DNA of 64,000 nucleotides from JBEDUK01 sp963781595 (GCA_963781595.1 CAWAGG010000006.1:1364001-1428000); one strand, 5' to 3'. Counted from the stretch's first letter, positions 7,426 through 17,342 are shown. Numbers and translations are program-made. The notes: generated from the letters alone by a model not told the origin.

Positions 7426-9807
7426 TCAGACGGTCCGCTGCGCGAACCGGAACACGTCCTCGGGCGTGAGCGGCATCCGGTCGATGTCGATCCCGCCCAG
7501 CGCGTCGGACACGGCGTTCGCGATCACGGCGTTCACCGGGATCGTCCCCGCCTCGCCGACCCCCTTGATCCCGAGCGGGTTGTTCGGCGACGGCGTCTCG
7601 GTGTGGAGCTGCTCGATCCCCGGCACGTCCGCCGCGCTCGGGATCAGGAAGCCCATGAACCCCGGGTTCAGCAACTGCCCGTCATCGCCGTACTCGATCC
7701 GCTCCAGCAGCGCGCCGGCCAGGCCCTGGATGACCGCGCCGTGGATCTGCCCCTCGACGACGATCGGGTTGATCACCCGGCCCGAATCGTGATGCGCGAT
7801 GTAGCGCAACACGCGGACGACGCCGGTCTCCGGGTCGACCTCCACGACCGCGGCATGGAAGCCGAACCCGAACACGCCCGACGTGGGCGAGTAGTACTCG
7901 ATCGCCGCGAGGCCCGGCTTCGACCCCTCCGGCAGCGGCCGGTCGCCCCCTGCGTACGCGAGCTGGGACAGTCGTGCGCCCTCCTCGGCGTCCGCGCCGA
8001 ACGCGTACCGGGTCGGGTTCGACGCCATCGCGAGGCGGCCCAGAGGGATCGAGCGATCCGGCGCGCCCGACACGTGAACGGAGCCGTCGGAGAACGACAG
8101 GTCCTCGGGCGCGACCTCCAGGATCCGAGCGGCCATCCGGGCCGCCTGACGCCGGAGCTCCTGAGAGGCCATCAGCACCGCGTTCCCTCCGACGACGGCC
8201 GTCCGCGACGCGTACGTGCCGACGCCGAACCCGAGCCGACGCGTGTCGCCGGTCACCACGCGCACCTGTTCGACCGGCACCCCGAGCTCGTCGCCGGCGA
8301 TCTGGGCGAAGATCGTCTCGTGCCCCTGACCCTGCGAGCCGTGGGCGGTCGCGACCGCGACGGTCCCGTCCGGGTCGATCGAGACCGATGCACCTTCGTA
8401 CGGCCCGATCCCGGTGCCCTCGACGTAGGCGCCGAACCCCAGGCCGATGCGGCGGCCGTCCGCGCGGGCGGTCGTGATCTCCTCGCGCGTCCGTTGGAGG
8501 TCCAACGCGTCGAGCAACGCGTCCAGCCCGCGCGCGTAGTCGCCCGAGTCATACACGGTCGGCCCGCCGTCCTGGAACGTGACACCGACGTGGTACGGGA
8601 ACGCGTCGACCGGGATCAGGTTCGTCCGCCGGACGTCGAGCGCGTCCAGGTCCAGCGCGTGTGCGACCTTCTCGATCACGCGTTCCATGACGAACGCTGC
8701 GTGCGGCCGCCCCGCGCCACGGTACGGCGAGGTCGGGACCGTGTTCGTGAAGATCGCCTCGAACGAATACCGGTAGTTCTCCAGCCGATAGGGGCCGGGG
8801 AGCTGCGCCGCCGTGATGATCGGCAGGACCAGCCCGTACGAGCAGTACGCGCCCGAGTCGTGGACGAACCGGTCCTCGAGCGCGAGGATCCGCCCGCGCT
8901 CGTCCACGCCGACCCGAACGTGGTGCACCTGCCTCCGTTCGTGGTTCGAACCCAGGAAGTGCTCGCGCCGGTCCTCGACCCACTGCACGGGGACGCCCAC
9001 GCGCCGGGCGGCCCACGGGACCATGACCTCCTCGGGGTAGAACTGGATCACCTTCACGCCGAACCCACCACCGACGTCGGGCGCGACGACGTGCACGTTG
9101 TCCGGCGGCAGGTCGAACAGCATGGACAGGCCGAACCGCACGCCGGTCGGGGCCTGGGTGGCGTCGTGCACGAGCAGCCGCTCCTCGACGGGGTCGTAGC
9201 GCGCCAACACCGCCCGCGTCTCGAGCGGCATCGCGGCGCTGCGTTCCATCTCGAAGCGCCATCCGAAGACGTACGGCGCGGAGGCGAACGCCGCGTCGAC
9301 GTCGCCGGTCTCCTCGGCGCCTCGGCCGGCGACGTTGTCCGTCATGTCGATGTGGGCGACCGGGGCGCCCGGGGCGGCGCTCGTCTCCAGGTCGACGGCC
9401 GTCGGCAGCGGTTCGTAGGAGACGGCCACCGACTCCGCCGCGTCCTCGGCGAGGCCGCGCGAGGTCGCAACCACCATCGCAACGACCTCGCCCTGGTAGC
9501 AGGCCTGGTCCTTCGCGAGCGCGAACTGGGTCCTGGGCGAGGCGAGCCCGGGGTTCGGAACGAGGAGCGGGAGGGGCTCGGCGAACGCCCCGTCCAGATC
9601 GTCGTGCGCGAACGCGCCCAGCACGCCGGGGACCGCGCGGGCCTCGGAGAGGTCGACGCCGGTGATCCGCGCGTGGGCGAAGTCCGACCGGACGAACGCC
9701 GCGTGCGCGGCCCCCGGTTCGAGGTTCGACGTGTAGCGCCCGCGCCCGCGGACCAGCCGGTCGTCCTCGCGGCGCGGGACGCGCTCGCCGAAGAGTCGCG
9801 TCGTCAT
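7426..9807 (-). CDS. Xanthine dehydrogenase-family molybdopterin-binding (large) subunit, orphan
   Basis: A 793-residue homologue of the CoxL/XdhB-type large subunit that binds molybdopterin cytosine dinucleotide. Seen: the N-terminal RLFGERVPRREDDRLVRGRGRY-type start (written here in part: VRGRGRY), QAPTGVRFGL, GGGFGVK, SPYRGAGRP (form II-like rather than the CO dehydrogenase loop AYxCSFR), GSQGQGHETI and the catalytic-glutamate block KGVGEAGTIP. It should oxidise an aldehyde or N-heterocycle together with FAD and 2Fe-2S subunits, but neither partner gene is adjacent: an MFS exporter lies upstream and a membrane gene downstream. Either the partners are elsewhere or this copy is a relic. Substrate is unknown. 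Confidence 0.88.
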   Translation of the reverse strand: MTTRLFGERVPRREDDRLVRGRGRYTSNLEPGAAHAAFVRSDFAHARITGVDLSEARAVPGVLGAFAHDDLDGAFAEPLPLLVPNPGLASPRTQFALAKDQACYQGEVVAMVVATSRGLAEDAAESVAVSYEPLPTAVDLETSAAPGAPVAHIDMTDNVAGRGAEETGDVDAAFASAPYVFGWRFEMERSAAMPLETRAVLARYDPVEERLLVHDATQAPTGVRFGLSMLFDLPPDNVHVVAPDVGGGFGVKVIQFYPEEVMVPWAARRVGVPVQWVEDRREHFLGSNHERRQVHHVRVGVDERGRILALEDRFVHDSGAYCSYGLVLPIITAAQLPGPYRLENYRYSFEAIFTNTVPTSPYRGAGRPHAAFVMERVIEKVAHALDLDALDVRRTNLIPVDAFPYHVGVTFQDGGPTVYDSGDYARGLDALLDALDLQRTREEITTARADGRRIGLGFGAYVEGTGIGPYEGASVSIDPDGTVAVATAHGSQGQGHETIFAQIAGDELGVPVEQVRVVTGDTRRLGFGVGTYASRTAVVGGNAVLMASQELRRQAARMAARILEVAPEDLSFSDGSVHVSGAPDRSIPLGRLAMASNPTRYAFGADAEEGARLSQLAYAGGDRPLPEGSKPGLAAIEYYSPTSGVFGFGFHAAVVEVDPETGVVRVLRYIAHHDSGRVINPIVVEGQIHGAVIQGLAGALLERIEYGDDGQLLNPGFMGFLIPSAADVPGIEQLHTETPSPNNPLGIKGVGEAGTIPVNAVIANAVSDALGGIDIDRMPLTPEDVFRFAQRTV

Positions 9808-9881
9808 CGGGTCACCGCCATCCGCCCGTCATCGCGAACGGAAGCGTGACCCACCCGCGCCCGCCGGGCAACAACCCCGGG

Positions 9882-11405
9882 CTACGCCGGCGCCGCCAGC
9901 GGCTGTTCCTTCCCGACGTCCTCCGGCTTGACGTGGATCCCGACGAGCGTCGCCACGAGCCCCACCACGGCGAAGATCGCCGCGAACCGGAACGCCATCG
10001 CCCAGCCGTGGGCGAGCGCCGAGTTCTGCAGCGCGTGCTGCTGGGCGATCGTTGGCCTGACGCCCGACCCGGGGCCAGCCCCGGCCAGCTGCGCGTTGAT
10101 GAAGTTCTTCGTCGCCGTGGCGAACACCGTCACCAGGATCGACAGCCCCAGCGTCCCGCCGATCTGCTGCGTCACGTTCAGCATGCCGGAGGCGATGCCG
10201 GCGTCCTGGTGATCGACGCCCGCGACCGCGGTCAGCGTGATCGGCACGAAGATGAACGCGAGGCCGAACGCCATCACGATCATCGCCGGCAGCAGCAGGG
10301 TGAGGTAGTCCGACTCGGCCGTCAGCGTGGAGAACCACAGGAGGCCCAGCCCGACCGCGACGCACCCGATCGCGATCAGCGGCCGCGGGCCCGTGCGGGT
10401 GATGATCCGCGCGATGATCTGCGCCACGATCACGATCACGATGCTGACCGGCAGGAACGCGAATCCGGCCTTGATCGGTGAATACCCGAGGATCTCCTGC
10501 ACGAACTGCGTCAGGAAGAAGAACATCGCGAACAGCGCCGCCGCGATCGAGAGCATCACGATGTAGCTGCTCGTGCGGTTCCGGTCCGAGAACAGCCGCA
10601 GCGGCATCAGCGGCTGTCGGCTGTTCGCCTCGATCAGCACGAACGCCACCAGCAGGACGATCGCGAGGCCGAACGACAGCAGCGTGATGGGGTCGCTCCA
10701 CCCGTCGGTCGCGGCGTGGATGAACCCGTACACGAGGCTCCCGATCCCGATCGTCGAGGTGATCGCGCCGGGGAGGTCCAGCCTGCCCTCGCTCGGCTCG
10801 CTCTCGTGCAGCACGAACGGCGTCACGGCCAGCAGCAGGATGGCGATCGGCACGTTCACGAAGAACACCCACCGCCAGGACGCGAGGTCCGTGAGCAGGC
10901 CGCCGAGGATCAGCCCGATCGCCGCCCCGGCGCCGGAGACCGCGGCGTACACCCCGAACGCCCGGTTGCGCTCGGGTCCCTCCGGGAAGGTGGTGGTGAC
11001 CAGCGACAGCGCCGTCGGGGACGCGATCGCTCCGCCGACGCCCTGCAGGACCCGGGCGCCGAGGAGCCAGGCCTCCGACGTGGCGAACCCGCCGAGGAGG
11101 CTCGCACCCGCGAACACCCCGATCCCGATCATGAACATGCGCCGGCGGCCGTAGAGGTCGCCCATGCGTCCACCGAGCAGCAGGAGGCCGCCGAACGTCA
11201 GCGTGTAGGCGTTCAGCACCCACGCCAGGCTCGTGGGGGAGAAGCCGAGGCCCTCCTGGATGCTCGGCAGCGCGATGTTCACGATCGTCGCGTCGAGGAT
11301 GACCATCAGCTGGGCGCCGGCGATCACCGCGAGCGCGAGGCCCGGGTGTACCTTGTGGGTGGTCGGTGCCTGCACCGGTGCACCGGGTCCGGGTACGGCC
11401 ATCAT
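9882..11405 (-). CDS. DHA2-family (14-TM) MFS drug exporter
   Basis: A 507-residue major facilitator of the EmrB/QacA type. The first helices carry AQLMVILDATIVNIALPSIQ and WVLNAYTLTFGGLLLLGGRM, with the conserved GDLYGRRR loop, and about 14 hydrophobic segments follow. The family exports cationic or amphipathic toxic compounds in exchange for protons. ATG 11405 (or the adjacent ATG 11402) is chosen for its upstream GAGAGGAG; the frame runs further upstream but without a ribosome-binding site. The gene is divergent from mnmA. No TetR-type regulator is adjacent. Confidence 0.85.
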   Translation of the reverse strand: MMAVPGPGAPVQAPTTHKVHPGLALAVIAGAQLMVILDATIVNIALPSIQEGLGFSPTSLAWVLNAYTLTFGGLLLLGGRMGDLYGRRRMFMIGIGVFAGASLLGGFATSEAWLLGARVLQGVGGAIASPTALSLVTTTFPEGPERNRAFGVYAAVSGAGAAIGLILGGLLTDLASWRWVFFVNVPIAILLLAVTPFVLHESEPSEGRLDLPGAITSTIGIGSLVYGFIHAATDGWSDPITLLSFGLAIVLLVAFVLIEANSRQPLMPLRLFSDRNRTSSYIVMLSIAAALFAMFFFLTQFVQEILGYSPIKAGFAFLPVSIVIVIVAQIIARIITRTGPRPLIAIGCVAVGLGLLWFSTLTAESDYLTLLLPAMIVMAFGLAFIFVPITLTAVAGVDHQDAGIASGMLNVTQQIGGTLGLSILVTVFATATKNFINAQLAGAGPGSGVRPTIAQQHALQNSALAHGWAMAFRFAAIFAVVGLVATLVGIHVKPEDVGKEQPLAAPA

Positions 11406-11595
11406 CGAAGCTCCTCTCGTCGGATCCGCGTCCGCGAGGCGCACGCGGTAGCGCCGACGCCCCTCGCATCGCCTTGCGGTTCCACAACCCATCCCCGCGC
11501 CCGAGCGTTCCCGTTCCGCACAGATGCCGAACCGCCCTTCGGCGCGAGGAGGATCCCATCGTCGCCGGCCTCAGCGACGGCCACCGGACCGCTGC

Positions 11596-11601
11596 TAGCC
11601 T
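11596..11601 (+). promoter_or_regulatory. -10 hexamer for leaderless mnmA
   Basis: TAGCCT ends seven bases before the mnmA ATG, and there is no Shine-Dalgarno sequence. The spacing implies transcription starting at or next to the start codon. Confidence 0.5.
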
Positions 11602-11608
11602 CGTTCTC

Positions 11609-12685
11609 ATGAACCCCGGAGCGTCGGTGCTGGTCGCCATGAGCGGCGGCGTGGATTCCTCCGTCGCCGCATGCCTGCTGCACGAGCAGGGCCACCGCGT
11701 GCTGGGCTCGCACATCAAGCTCGTCGCCCACGGTGCCGTCGAGCACGGGTGCTGTGGACCGCAGGCGGAAGCCGACGCGGCCGAGGTCGCGCGGATCGCT
11801 GGGTTCGACTTCGAGATCGTCAACATGGCTGACGAATTCAGCCGGACGGTCCTCCGCGACTTCTTCGACGAACACCGCCGAGGCCGAACCCCGAACCCCT
11901 GCGTCCGGTGCAACGAGCACATCAAGTTCCGCGCGTTCCTCGCCCGCGCCGACGCTCTGGGCTTCGACGCCGTCGCGACCGGTCACTACGTCCGGACGTG
12001 GAAGGACGGCCGCGGCGCCTGGCACCTCGGTCGCGGCCTGGACGTGTCGAAGGACCAGTCGTACGTGCTCCACATGCTCGGACAGGACCAGCTCGCGCGC
12101 TCGCTGTTCCCGGTCGGCGGTCAGACGAAGCCCGAGACCCGCGCACACGCGGAGCGGTTCGGCCTCCCGGTCGCGGACAAGCCTGACTCGCAGGAGGTGT
12201 GTTTCGTCCCCGGCGCCGATCACGGCGCCTACCTCGCCGAGCACGCTCCGGACCTGGTGCGCGCCGGGGCCATCGTCGCCACCGACGGGACCCCGCTCGG
12301 CGAACACGACGGGACCTTCCGGTTCACGATCGGGCAGCGGCGAGGTTTGGGCGTCTCGACGGGGGCGCGTTCCTACGTGGTGGACGTCGACCGCGCGACG
12401 AACCGGGTCGTGATCGGCCCGGGCGAGCTGCTCGGGCGTGGCGGACTTCGCGCCGAGCGCGTCAACTGGATCTCCGGTGCGCCGCCGCGCGGACCGGTCG
12501 AGGCCGACGTTCGGGTCCGGTACAGGGGCGAACCCGCACCGGCGATCGTCCGGGCCCTCCCCGGCGGCGAGGCGTGCGTCACGTTCCGGACCCCGCAGCG
12601 CGCGATCGCGCCGGGCCAGAGCGTGGTCTTCGACGTGGGCGACGAGGTGCTCGGCGGCGGCACGATCGCCGAAGCGCTCCGCTAG
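11609..12685 (+). CDS. mnmA: tRNA-specific 2-thiouridylase MnmA
   Basis: A 358-residue cytoplasmic enzyme that thiolates U34 of Lys, Glu and Gln tRNAs with ATP. It shows the PP-loop SGGVDSS (residues 12-18), the catalytic Cys pair C98 (TPNPCVRCN) and C198 (DSQEVCFVPG), the tRNA-binding KDQSYVLHML segment and the C-terminal beta-barrel (FTIGQRRGLGV onward). The length is normal. ATG 11609 is chosen for homology and for the -10 hexamer seven bases ahead. It stands alone, divergent from the MFS gene, and the next gene has its own -10. Confidence 0.93.
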   Translation: MNPGASVLVAMSGGVDSSVAACLLHEQGHRVLGSHIKLVAHGAVEHGCCGPQAEADAAEVARIAGFDFEIVNMADEFSRTVLRDFFDEHRRGRTPNPCVRCNEHIKFRAFLARADALGFDAVATGHYVRTWKDGRGAWHLGRGLDVSKDQSYVLHMLGQDQLARSLFPVGGQTKPETRAHAERFGLPVADKPDSQEVCFVPGADHGAYLAEHAPDLVRAGAIVATDGTPLGEHDGTFRFTIGQRRGLGVSTGARSYVVDVDRATNRVVIGPGELLGRGGLRAERVNWISGAPPRGPVEADVRVRYRGEPAPAIVRALPGGEACVTFRTPQRAIAPGQSVVFDVGDEVLGGGTIAEALR

Positions 12686-12734
12686 CGATCGAACGAACCG
12701 GGCCGAGGTGCTTCTCCGGGCCTCCGGCCGACGG

Positions 12735-12740
12735 TAGCCT
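12735..12740 (+). promoter_or_regulatory. -10 hexamer for leaderless UPF0280-like gene
   Basis: TAGCCT lies nine bases before the ATG at 12750, with C-rich sequence and no ribosome-binding site between. Confidence 0.45.
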
Positions 12741-12749
12741 TCCCCCGTC

Positions 12750-13430
12750 ATGACTTCCTTGCAGACCCTCGACGTCCTGATCGAGGACGTGATGCTCCGC
12801 GTCACGGCGAAGGACCTCGGTTACGAGGAGATCCGCGCGTCGGGGATGGACTTCGTCGAACGGATCCAGTCGTACGGGGCTCGGTACCCGGTGTTCGCCA
12901 GGAGCAAAGGCCCCGTCGAGCTCCCCGAGGAGGCGCCCGACATCGCCAAGCGCATGGCCGAGGCGGGGGCGCTCGCCGGCGTCGGTCCGATGTACGCGTT
13001 CCGCGGCGCGCTGGTCGAGTACGTGGGCCGCTCGCTCGCCGCGAGCGGTCGCAAGGACGTCAGCGTCTCGTCGCCGGGCATCTGGTTCGTCCTCGCGCGC
13101 AAGCGCGCGCGCCTGACGGTCCGGGAGGGCCGCGGCGTCGAGCCGCTGGCCGTGGTCGTCCGGCCCGAGCTCGGGCCGCACGGCGTGTACTCCTCGCTCG
13201 GGCGTGAGGTGGATCGCACGTTGCCCGGCCACGAGGACGGCGTGGTCGTGGTGGCGAACTCGGCGACGCTCGCGGCCGCGGCCGCGACGGCGGTCCGGGC
13301 GATCCTGGCGCGCCGCGACTCGCTGGGCGACGCCCTGGCCTACCTCCAGGGACTCCCGGGCCTGTTCGGCGCGATGCTGGTGCGCGGCGAACAGATCGGG
13401 TTCGCCGGCGGCATCGAGCTCGCCGCGTAA
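12750..13430 (+). CDS. UPF0280 / ApbE-like protein
   Basis: A 226-residue protein that fits the UPF0280 family, relatives of the FMN transferase ApbE. The recognisable stretch is GVGPMYAFRGALVEYVGRSL, then VSSPGIWFVLARK, GPHGVYSSLG and the Ala-rich VVVANSATLAAAAATAVRAI, in the order seen in UPF0280 proteins. Conserved ApbE metal and FMN residues cannot be confirmed by eye and the biochemical role of the family is not settled. The gene is preceded by a leaderless-type -10 and followed by a small hairpin before a convergent gene. Confidence 0.6.
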   Translation: MTSLQTLDVLIEDVMLRVTAKDLGYEEIRASGMDFVERIQSYGARYPVFARSKGPVELPEEAPDIAKRMAEAGALAGVGPMYAFRGALVEYVGRSLAASGRKDVSVSSPGIWFVLARKRARLTVREGRGVEPLAVVVRPELGPHGVYSSLGREVDRTLPGHEDGVVVVANSATLAAAAATAVRAILARRDSLGDALAYLQGLPGLFGAMLVRGEQIGFAGGIELAA

Positions 13431-13445
13431 GCCGCCCCGCGCGGC
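13431..13445. terminator. Short GC hairpin between convergent genes
   Basis: A five-base stem (GCCGC with GCGGC) and a five-base loop start directly after the stop codon at 13430. It sits between converging genes, so it could terminate both. Confidence 0.35.
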
Positions 13446-13466
13446 CGAGGATCGACCGAAGCGCGG

Positions 13467-14843
13467 CTACGGCACGTACACCATCGCGTCCTCGGCCTTG
13501 CCGTCGCACACCTGGCTCGTGCGTCGCATGTCGGTCCAGATGGGCATCGGCGTCGCCCCGTTCATGATGGTCGAGTTGTAGTCGCCGATGAACGCGCCGG
13601 GCGGATCGAAGTGGCAGTCGAGGTTCGGCTTCGATCGTCCCGTCGAGGTCTTCGTAACGGCGTTGCGGAACTTCAGGTACTGGGAGTAGGTGGACCTCGG
13701 CCCGGTCTGGCTCCAGGAGATCGCGAACCCCTGCGCGGACGCACCGATCGAGGGGAAGAACTGGTCGCCGCCCGTGTCCGAGATCGTCGTCAGCGTGCCG
13801 TTCGCCCAGCGGGAAACCCTGCCGACGCCCGTGTCGTACGAGGCCCAGACGACGGTCGGCTTGCCCCCGACCACCGCGATCGCCGGGAACGAATCGGTCC
13901 GGAACCCGAAGCCCGGAAGTGGACTGGGGAGATCCCGGAAGCTCCTCGGGCTGATCGTACGCTGGCTCGACCAGAAGCCCCGGAGCCAGTGGGCGAGCCT
14001 GATGCTCCGCCCTTCCTCCCACGTGATCCAGAAGCCACCGGACCCGTCGGCCGCCATGGCCGATCCCTGCGCGTTCGAGGAGCCGGGCACGTGGAGGATC
14101 TTCGTCGGCTTCCTCGACTTCGGCCCCAACTTGAACTGTGCGACCAGGATCGGCGAGTTCGTCGTGAAGAACGTCCAGGACTCGAAGAGGTGGGTCCCGC
14201 TCAGCAGGATCGCGGGTTTGTCCTGGAACGTTGTCGCGGTGTTGTCGGCGATCTGGTAGTAGGTCCAGGCACCGCCCGACGGGTCGCGCCGGGCAAGCTC
14301 CACGCCGCCGACGACCGGGTCCGTGTAGCTGAAGAAGATGTTCGAGTAGTAGACGACGCCGTTCTCGTCGATGGCCAAACCGGGGTCGCCGGCGCCGTTA
14401 TCCGGGTCGTGCGGGTACAGGTCCAGCGGCCCGGCGTCGTTCCAGGTCCTGCCGCCCTTCGACCAGTAGTAGCCGATCTGCGCGTGGCCGTTGTAGGAGT
14501 TGTAGTCGTTCGCGCCGGCCACGAACATCGAGCCGTTCGTCGCGATCGTCGTCTCGTTCACCGGCAGGCCCGTGGTGTTGCAGTCGGCCATGTAGTTCGT
14601 CTTGCCCGGGCTCGAACACGCCGTGAGCGCGGACGCTGGGCCGGATGCGCGACCGCCACCCATCGCCTCCGGCCGAACCACCCCAGAGACGCGCCCCTCG
14701 CGGATCAACCGCTCTCGGAACGGGCCCACTCCGGGCTGCGCCGACCCGCCACGGGCAGATGGTGCGCCCATCGCGGCGGTCGCCGCCATGAGCGGCACGA
14801 CGACGACGATGCAGAGCATGACGCGGATCGATCTGATGGTCAT
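13467..14843 (-). CDS. Secreted sialidase/BNR-like propeller protein
   Basis: A 458-residue exported protein. The signal peptide covers residues 1-27 (MTIRSIRVMLCIVVVVPLMA and the following AATAAMGAPS). The mature part has repeated turns of the exo-alpha-sialidase/BNR type: YWSKGGRTWNDAG, GDPGLAIDENGVVYYSN, GGFWITWEEGRS, FPAIAVVGGKPTVVW and FFPSIGASAQGFAISWSQTG. These suggest a six-bladed propeller. Neuraminidase catalytic Arg/Asp/Tyr residues cannot be assigned, so an enzymatic role is not claimed. The start at 14843 follows a purine-rich stretch and begins the signal peptide; the open frame upstream of it is a shadow. It is divergent from ligA. Confidence 0.7.
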   Translation of the reverse strand: MTIRSIRVMLCIVVVVPLMAATAAMGAPSARGGSAQPGVGPFRERLIREGRVSGVVRPEAMGGGRASGPASALTACSSPGKTNYMADCNTTGLPVNETTIATNGSMFVAGANDYNSYNGHAQIGYYWSKGGRTWNDAGPLDLYPHDPDNGAGDPGLAIDENGVVYYSNIFFSYTDPVVGGVELARRDPSGGAWTYYQIADNTATTFQDKPAILLSGTHLFESWTFFTTNSPILVAQFKLGPKSRKPTKILHVPGSSNAQGSAMAADGSGGFWITWEEGRSIRLAHWLRGFWSSQRTISPRSFRDLPSPLPGFGFRTDSFPAIAVVGGKPTVVWASYDTGVGRVSRWANGTLTTISDTGGDQFFPSIGASAQGFAISWSQTGPRSTYSQYLKFRNAVTKTSTGRSKPNLDCHFDPPGAFIGDYNSTIMNGATPMPIWTDMRRTSQVCDGKAEDAMVYVP

Positions 14844-14967
14844 CTCGTCTCGTCCCCCCCGTCGTGGGTCCCTTGCCGGGCCGATCCTCTGGCACGAACC
14901 TACTCCACAACGCACCGGCGGCGCGATCCGCGCCGGGTCCTCGGCTCGACGCGTCGGTCGCGCCGTG

Positions 14968-14973
14968 TAGCCT
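14968..14973 (+). promoter_or_regulatory. -10 hexamer for leaderless ligA
   Basis: TAGCCT lies seven bases before the ligA ATG at 14981, with no ribosome-binding site between. Confidence 0.5.
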
Positions 14974-14980
14974 TCGCCTG

Positions 14981-17056
14981 ATGCCGAAGGCGGAACCGCC
15001 CGCGTCGACACCATCGGTCGATCGCGACGAACGCGAGGAGCGCGAGCGCTCGGACGCACGCAAGCGCGTCGACGAGCTCCGCGAGCAGATCAACCACCAC
15101 GCGTACCGCTACTACGTGCAGGACGAACCCGAGGTCTCGGACTTCGACTACGACCAGCTCGTCCGGGAGCTCGAGGGCCTCGAGGACCGAGTTCCCCGAG
15201 CTGATCACCGCCGACAGCCCGACACAGCGGGTGGGGGGCGTGGCCGCCGACCTCTTCGCCCCGGTGCCACACCGCGCGCCGATGCTGTCGCTGGACAACG
15301 CGTTCTCGCGCGATGAGCTGGAGGCGTGGGCCACGCGGGTCGACCGCGTCCTGGGCGAGGGCTCGGCGCGGTTCGTCTGCGAGCTGAAGATCGACGGACT
15401 CGCGGTCGTCCTGTCCTTCGCCGACGGCGTCCTCGCGACCGGTGCGACGCGGGGAGATGGCTACACGGGCGAGGACGTGACCGCGAACATCCGCACGATC
15501 CGTCAGGTCCCGGCGCGGCTCCGGATCGACCGATCCGCCGGCCATCCTCGATGTCCGCGGTGAGGTGTACTTCTCGATCAGCGGGTTCGAACGACTGAAC
15601 CGCGACCTGACCGAACAGGGGCAACGGCCGTTCGCCAACCCGCGCAACGCCGGTGCCGGGTCGCTGCGCCAGAAGGATCCGGGCATCACGGCGTCGCGGC
15701 CGCTGCGCCTCTGGTGCCACGGGGTGCTGTTCGCGCAGGACGAGCGCTTCGGGTCGCACTCCGAAGCGCTCGCGTACCTGCGGGAGGCGGGGCTGCCGGT
15801 CAACCCTGCGACCGAGCTGGTCGACACGCTCGCCGAGGTCTTCGCGTACTGCGAACGATGGACGAAGGACCGTCACACGATCGACTACGAGATCGACGGC
15901 GTCGTGGTCAAGGTCGACTCGGTCGCCCAGCAGGAGGAGCTGGGCGCCACGTCGAAGGCCCCCCGGTGGGCGATCGCGTACAAGTTCCCGCCGGAGGAAC
16001 GGACCACCGTGCTCCACCGGATCGCGGTGAACACGGGCCGGACCGGGATGGTCACGCCGTTCGCGATCCTCGAGCCGATCGCCGTCGGCGGCGTGACGGT
16101 CGGTCGCGCGACCCTGCACAACGAGGACGAGGTTCGGCGCAAGGACGTGCGGGAGGGTGACACGGTCATCGTCCGGCGCGCGGGCGACGTGATCCCGGAG
16201 ATCGTCGGGCCCGTGCTGGCGAAGCGAGCCCGCCGGTCGCGGCCGTGGAGGTTCCCGACCACGTGCCCCTCGTGCGACACCGTGCTCGTGCGTAGGGAGG
16301 GCGAGGCCTACTGGCGCTGCCCGAACAAGCGGGGCTGTCCGGCGCAGTCGATCGAATGGCTGTCGCACTTCGCGTCGCGCGGTGCGATGGACATCGAGCA
16401 CCTGGGCTACAAGACCGTGATCCTGGTCCTCGACCGGGGGTGGGTCGAGGACCCGGCCGACATCTACGCCCTCGATGCCGAGCGGCTCGCCGAGCTGCCA
16501 GGGTTCAAGGACCGCTCGATCCGGAACCTGCTCGACGCGATCGAGGGGTCGAAGGACCGGCCGCTGTGGCGCCTGCTGGTGGCGCTGAACATCCCCCACG
16601 TCGGCGGCCACGTGGCACAGGTGCTCGCCCGGGCGTTCCCCTCGGTCGATGCGCTGCGGGCCGCCGACGTCGAGGAGCTGAACGCGGTCGAGGGGATCGG
16701 ACCCGGAGATCGCGCGGAGCGTGTTCGACTGGTTCCACGACGACGGGAATCGGGGCCTCGTCGAGAAGCTCCGCGCCGCGGGCGTCCGGGTCCGCGACGA
16801 GGTCGTCGAGGCCCCACCCGAGGGACCGCTCTCGGGCTCGACGATCGTGATCACCGGGAGCCTCTCCTCCATGTCGAGGAGCGACGCCGAGGCGACCGCG
16901 CGGTCCGCCGGCGCTCGGGTCGCCTCCAGCGTGTCGAAGGCGACCACGTTCGTCGTCGCGGGCGAGAACCCCGGTTCGAAGTACGACCGGGCGGTTCAGC
17001 TCGGGATCCCGATCGTCGACGAAGCGGGATTCCTCGAGCGCGCGAAGGGTGGATGA
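14981..17056 (+). CDS. ligA: NAD-dependent DNA ligase LigA, three +1 frameshifts as sequenced
   Basis: An essential ligase that seals nicks in replication and repair. The parts read in three successive frames and together give about 690 residues, a normal LigA length. Seen in order: the Ia domain (INHHAYRYYVQDEPEVSDFDYD), the adenylation lysine motif CELKIDGLAV, NPRNAGAGSLRQ, DYEIDGVVVKVD, the OB fold, a Cys4 zinc finger (CPSCD to RGCPAQ), helix-hairpin-helix repeats and a C-terminal BRCT domain (GSTIVITGSLSSMSR). Single extra bases lie near 15187, 15531 and 16705. Removing one base at each restores the expected protein, with no stop codons or lost blocks. As read here no full-length ligase can be made; sequence error is the likeliest cause. 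The start ATG 14981 has a leaderless-type -10. Confidence 0.9.
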
Positions 17057-17115
17057 CGGGTCGAACCGGTCTTCCCGAGGTCGGTCGCGTCGGTCGACCG
17101 CGCGGGTCACCCGGC

Positions 17116-17142
17116 GCGGTGCGCGGGAGCCCGGCGCACCGC
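17116..17142 (+). terminator. Hairpin after ligA
   Basis: A nine-base perfect stem (17116-17124 with 17134-17142) around a nine-base loop lies 60 nt after the ligA stop. It is GC-rich without a T tract, as is common in high-GC genomes. Confidence 0.4.
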
Positions 17143-17342
17143 CCGCGACGGCCGGGCACGGGAACCGCAGGTCAGCGGCCTGGTTCCACGCCCCTGCCGC
17201 CGGACCTCCTGCTGCGCGGCCGTTCGATCGAGAGCCCCGGACAAGGCTGTGGACAAACCGTCGACCTCAACACGAGACCTACCGGGGCCCTCGGAGCGTT
17301 CGGTCACCCTCGACCGAACCTATCCAGTGCCCCGTTCCCGGT

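Noticed and set aside
17248..17256. TGTGGACAA, one mismatch from a DnaA box
   Set aside because: Only a single isolated match; no cluster, AT-rich tract or dnaA/dnaN nearby, so no replication origin.
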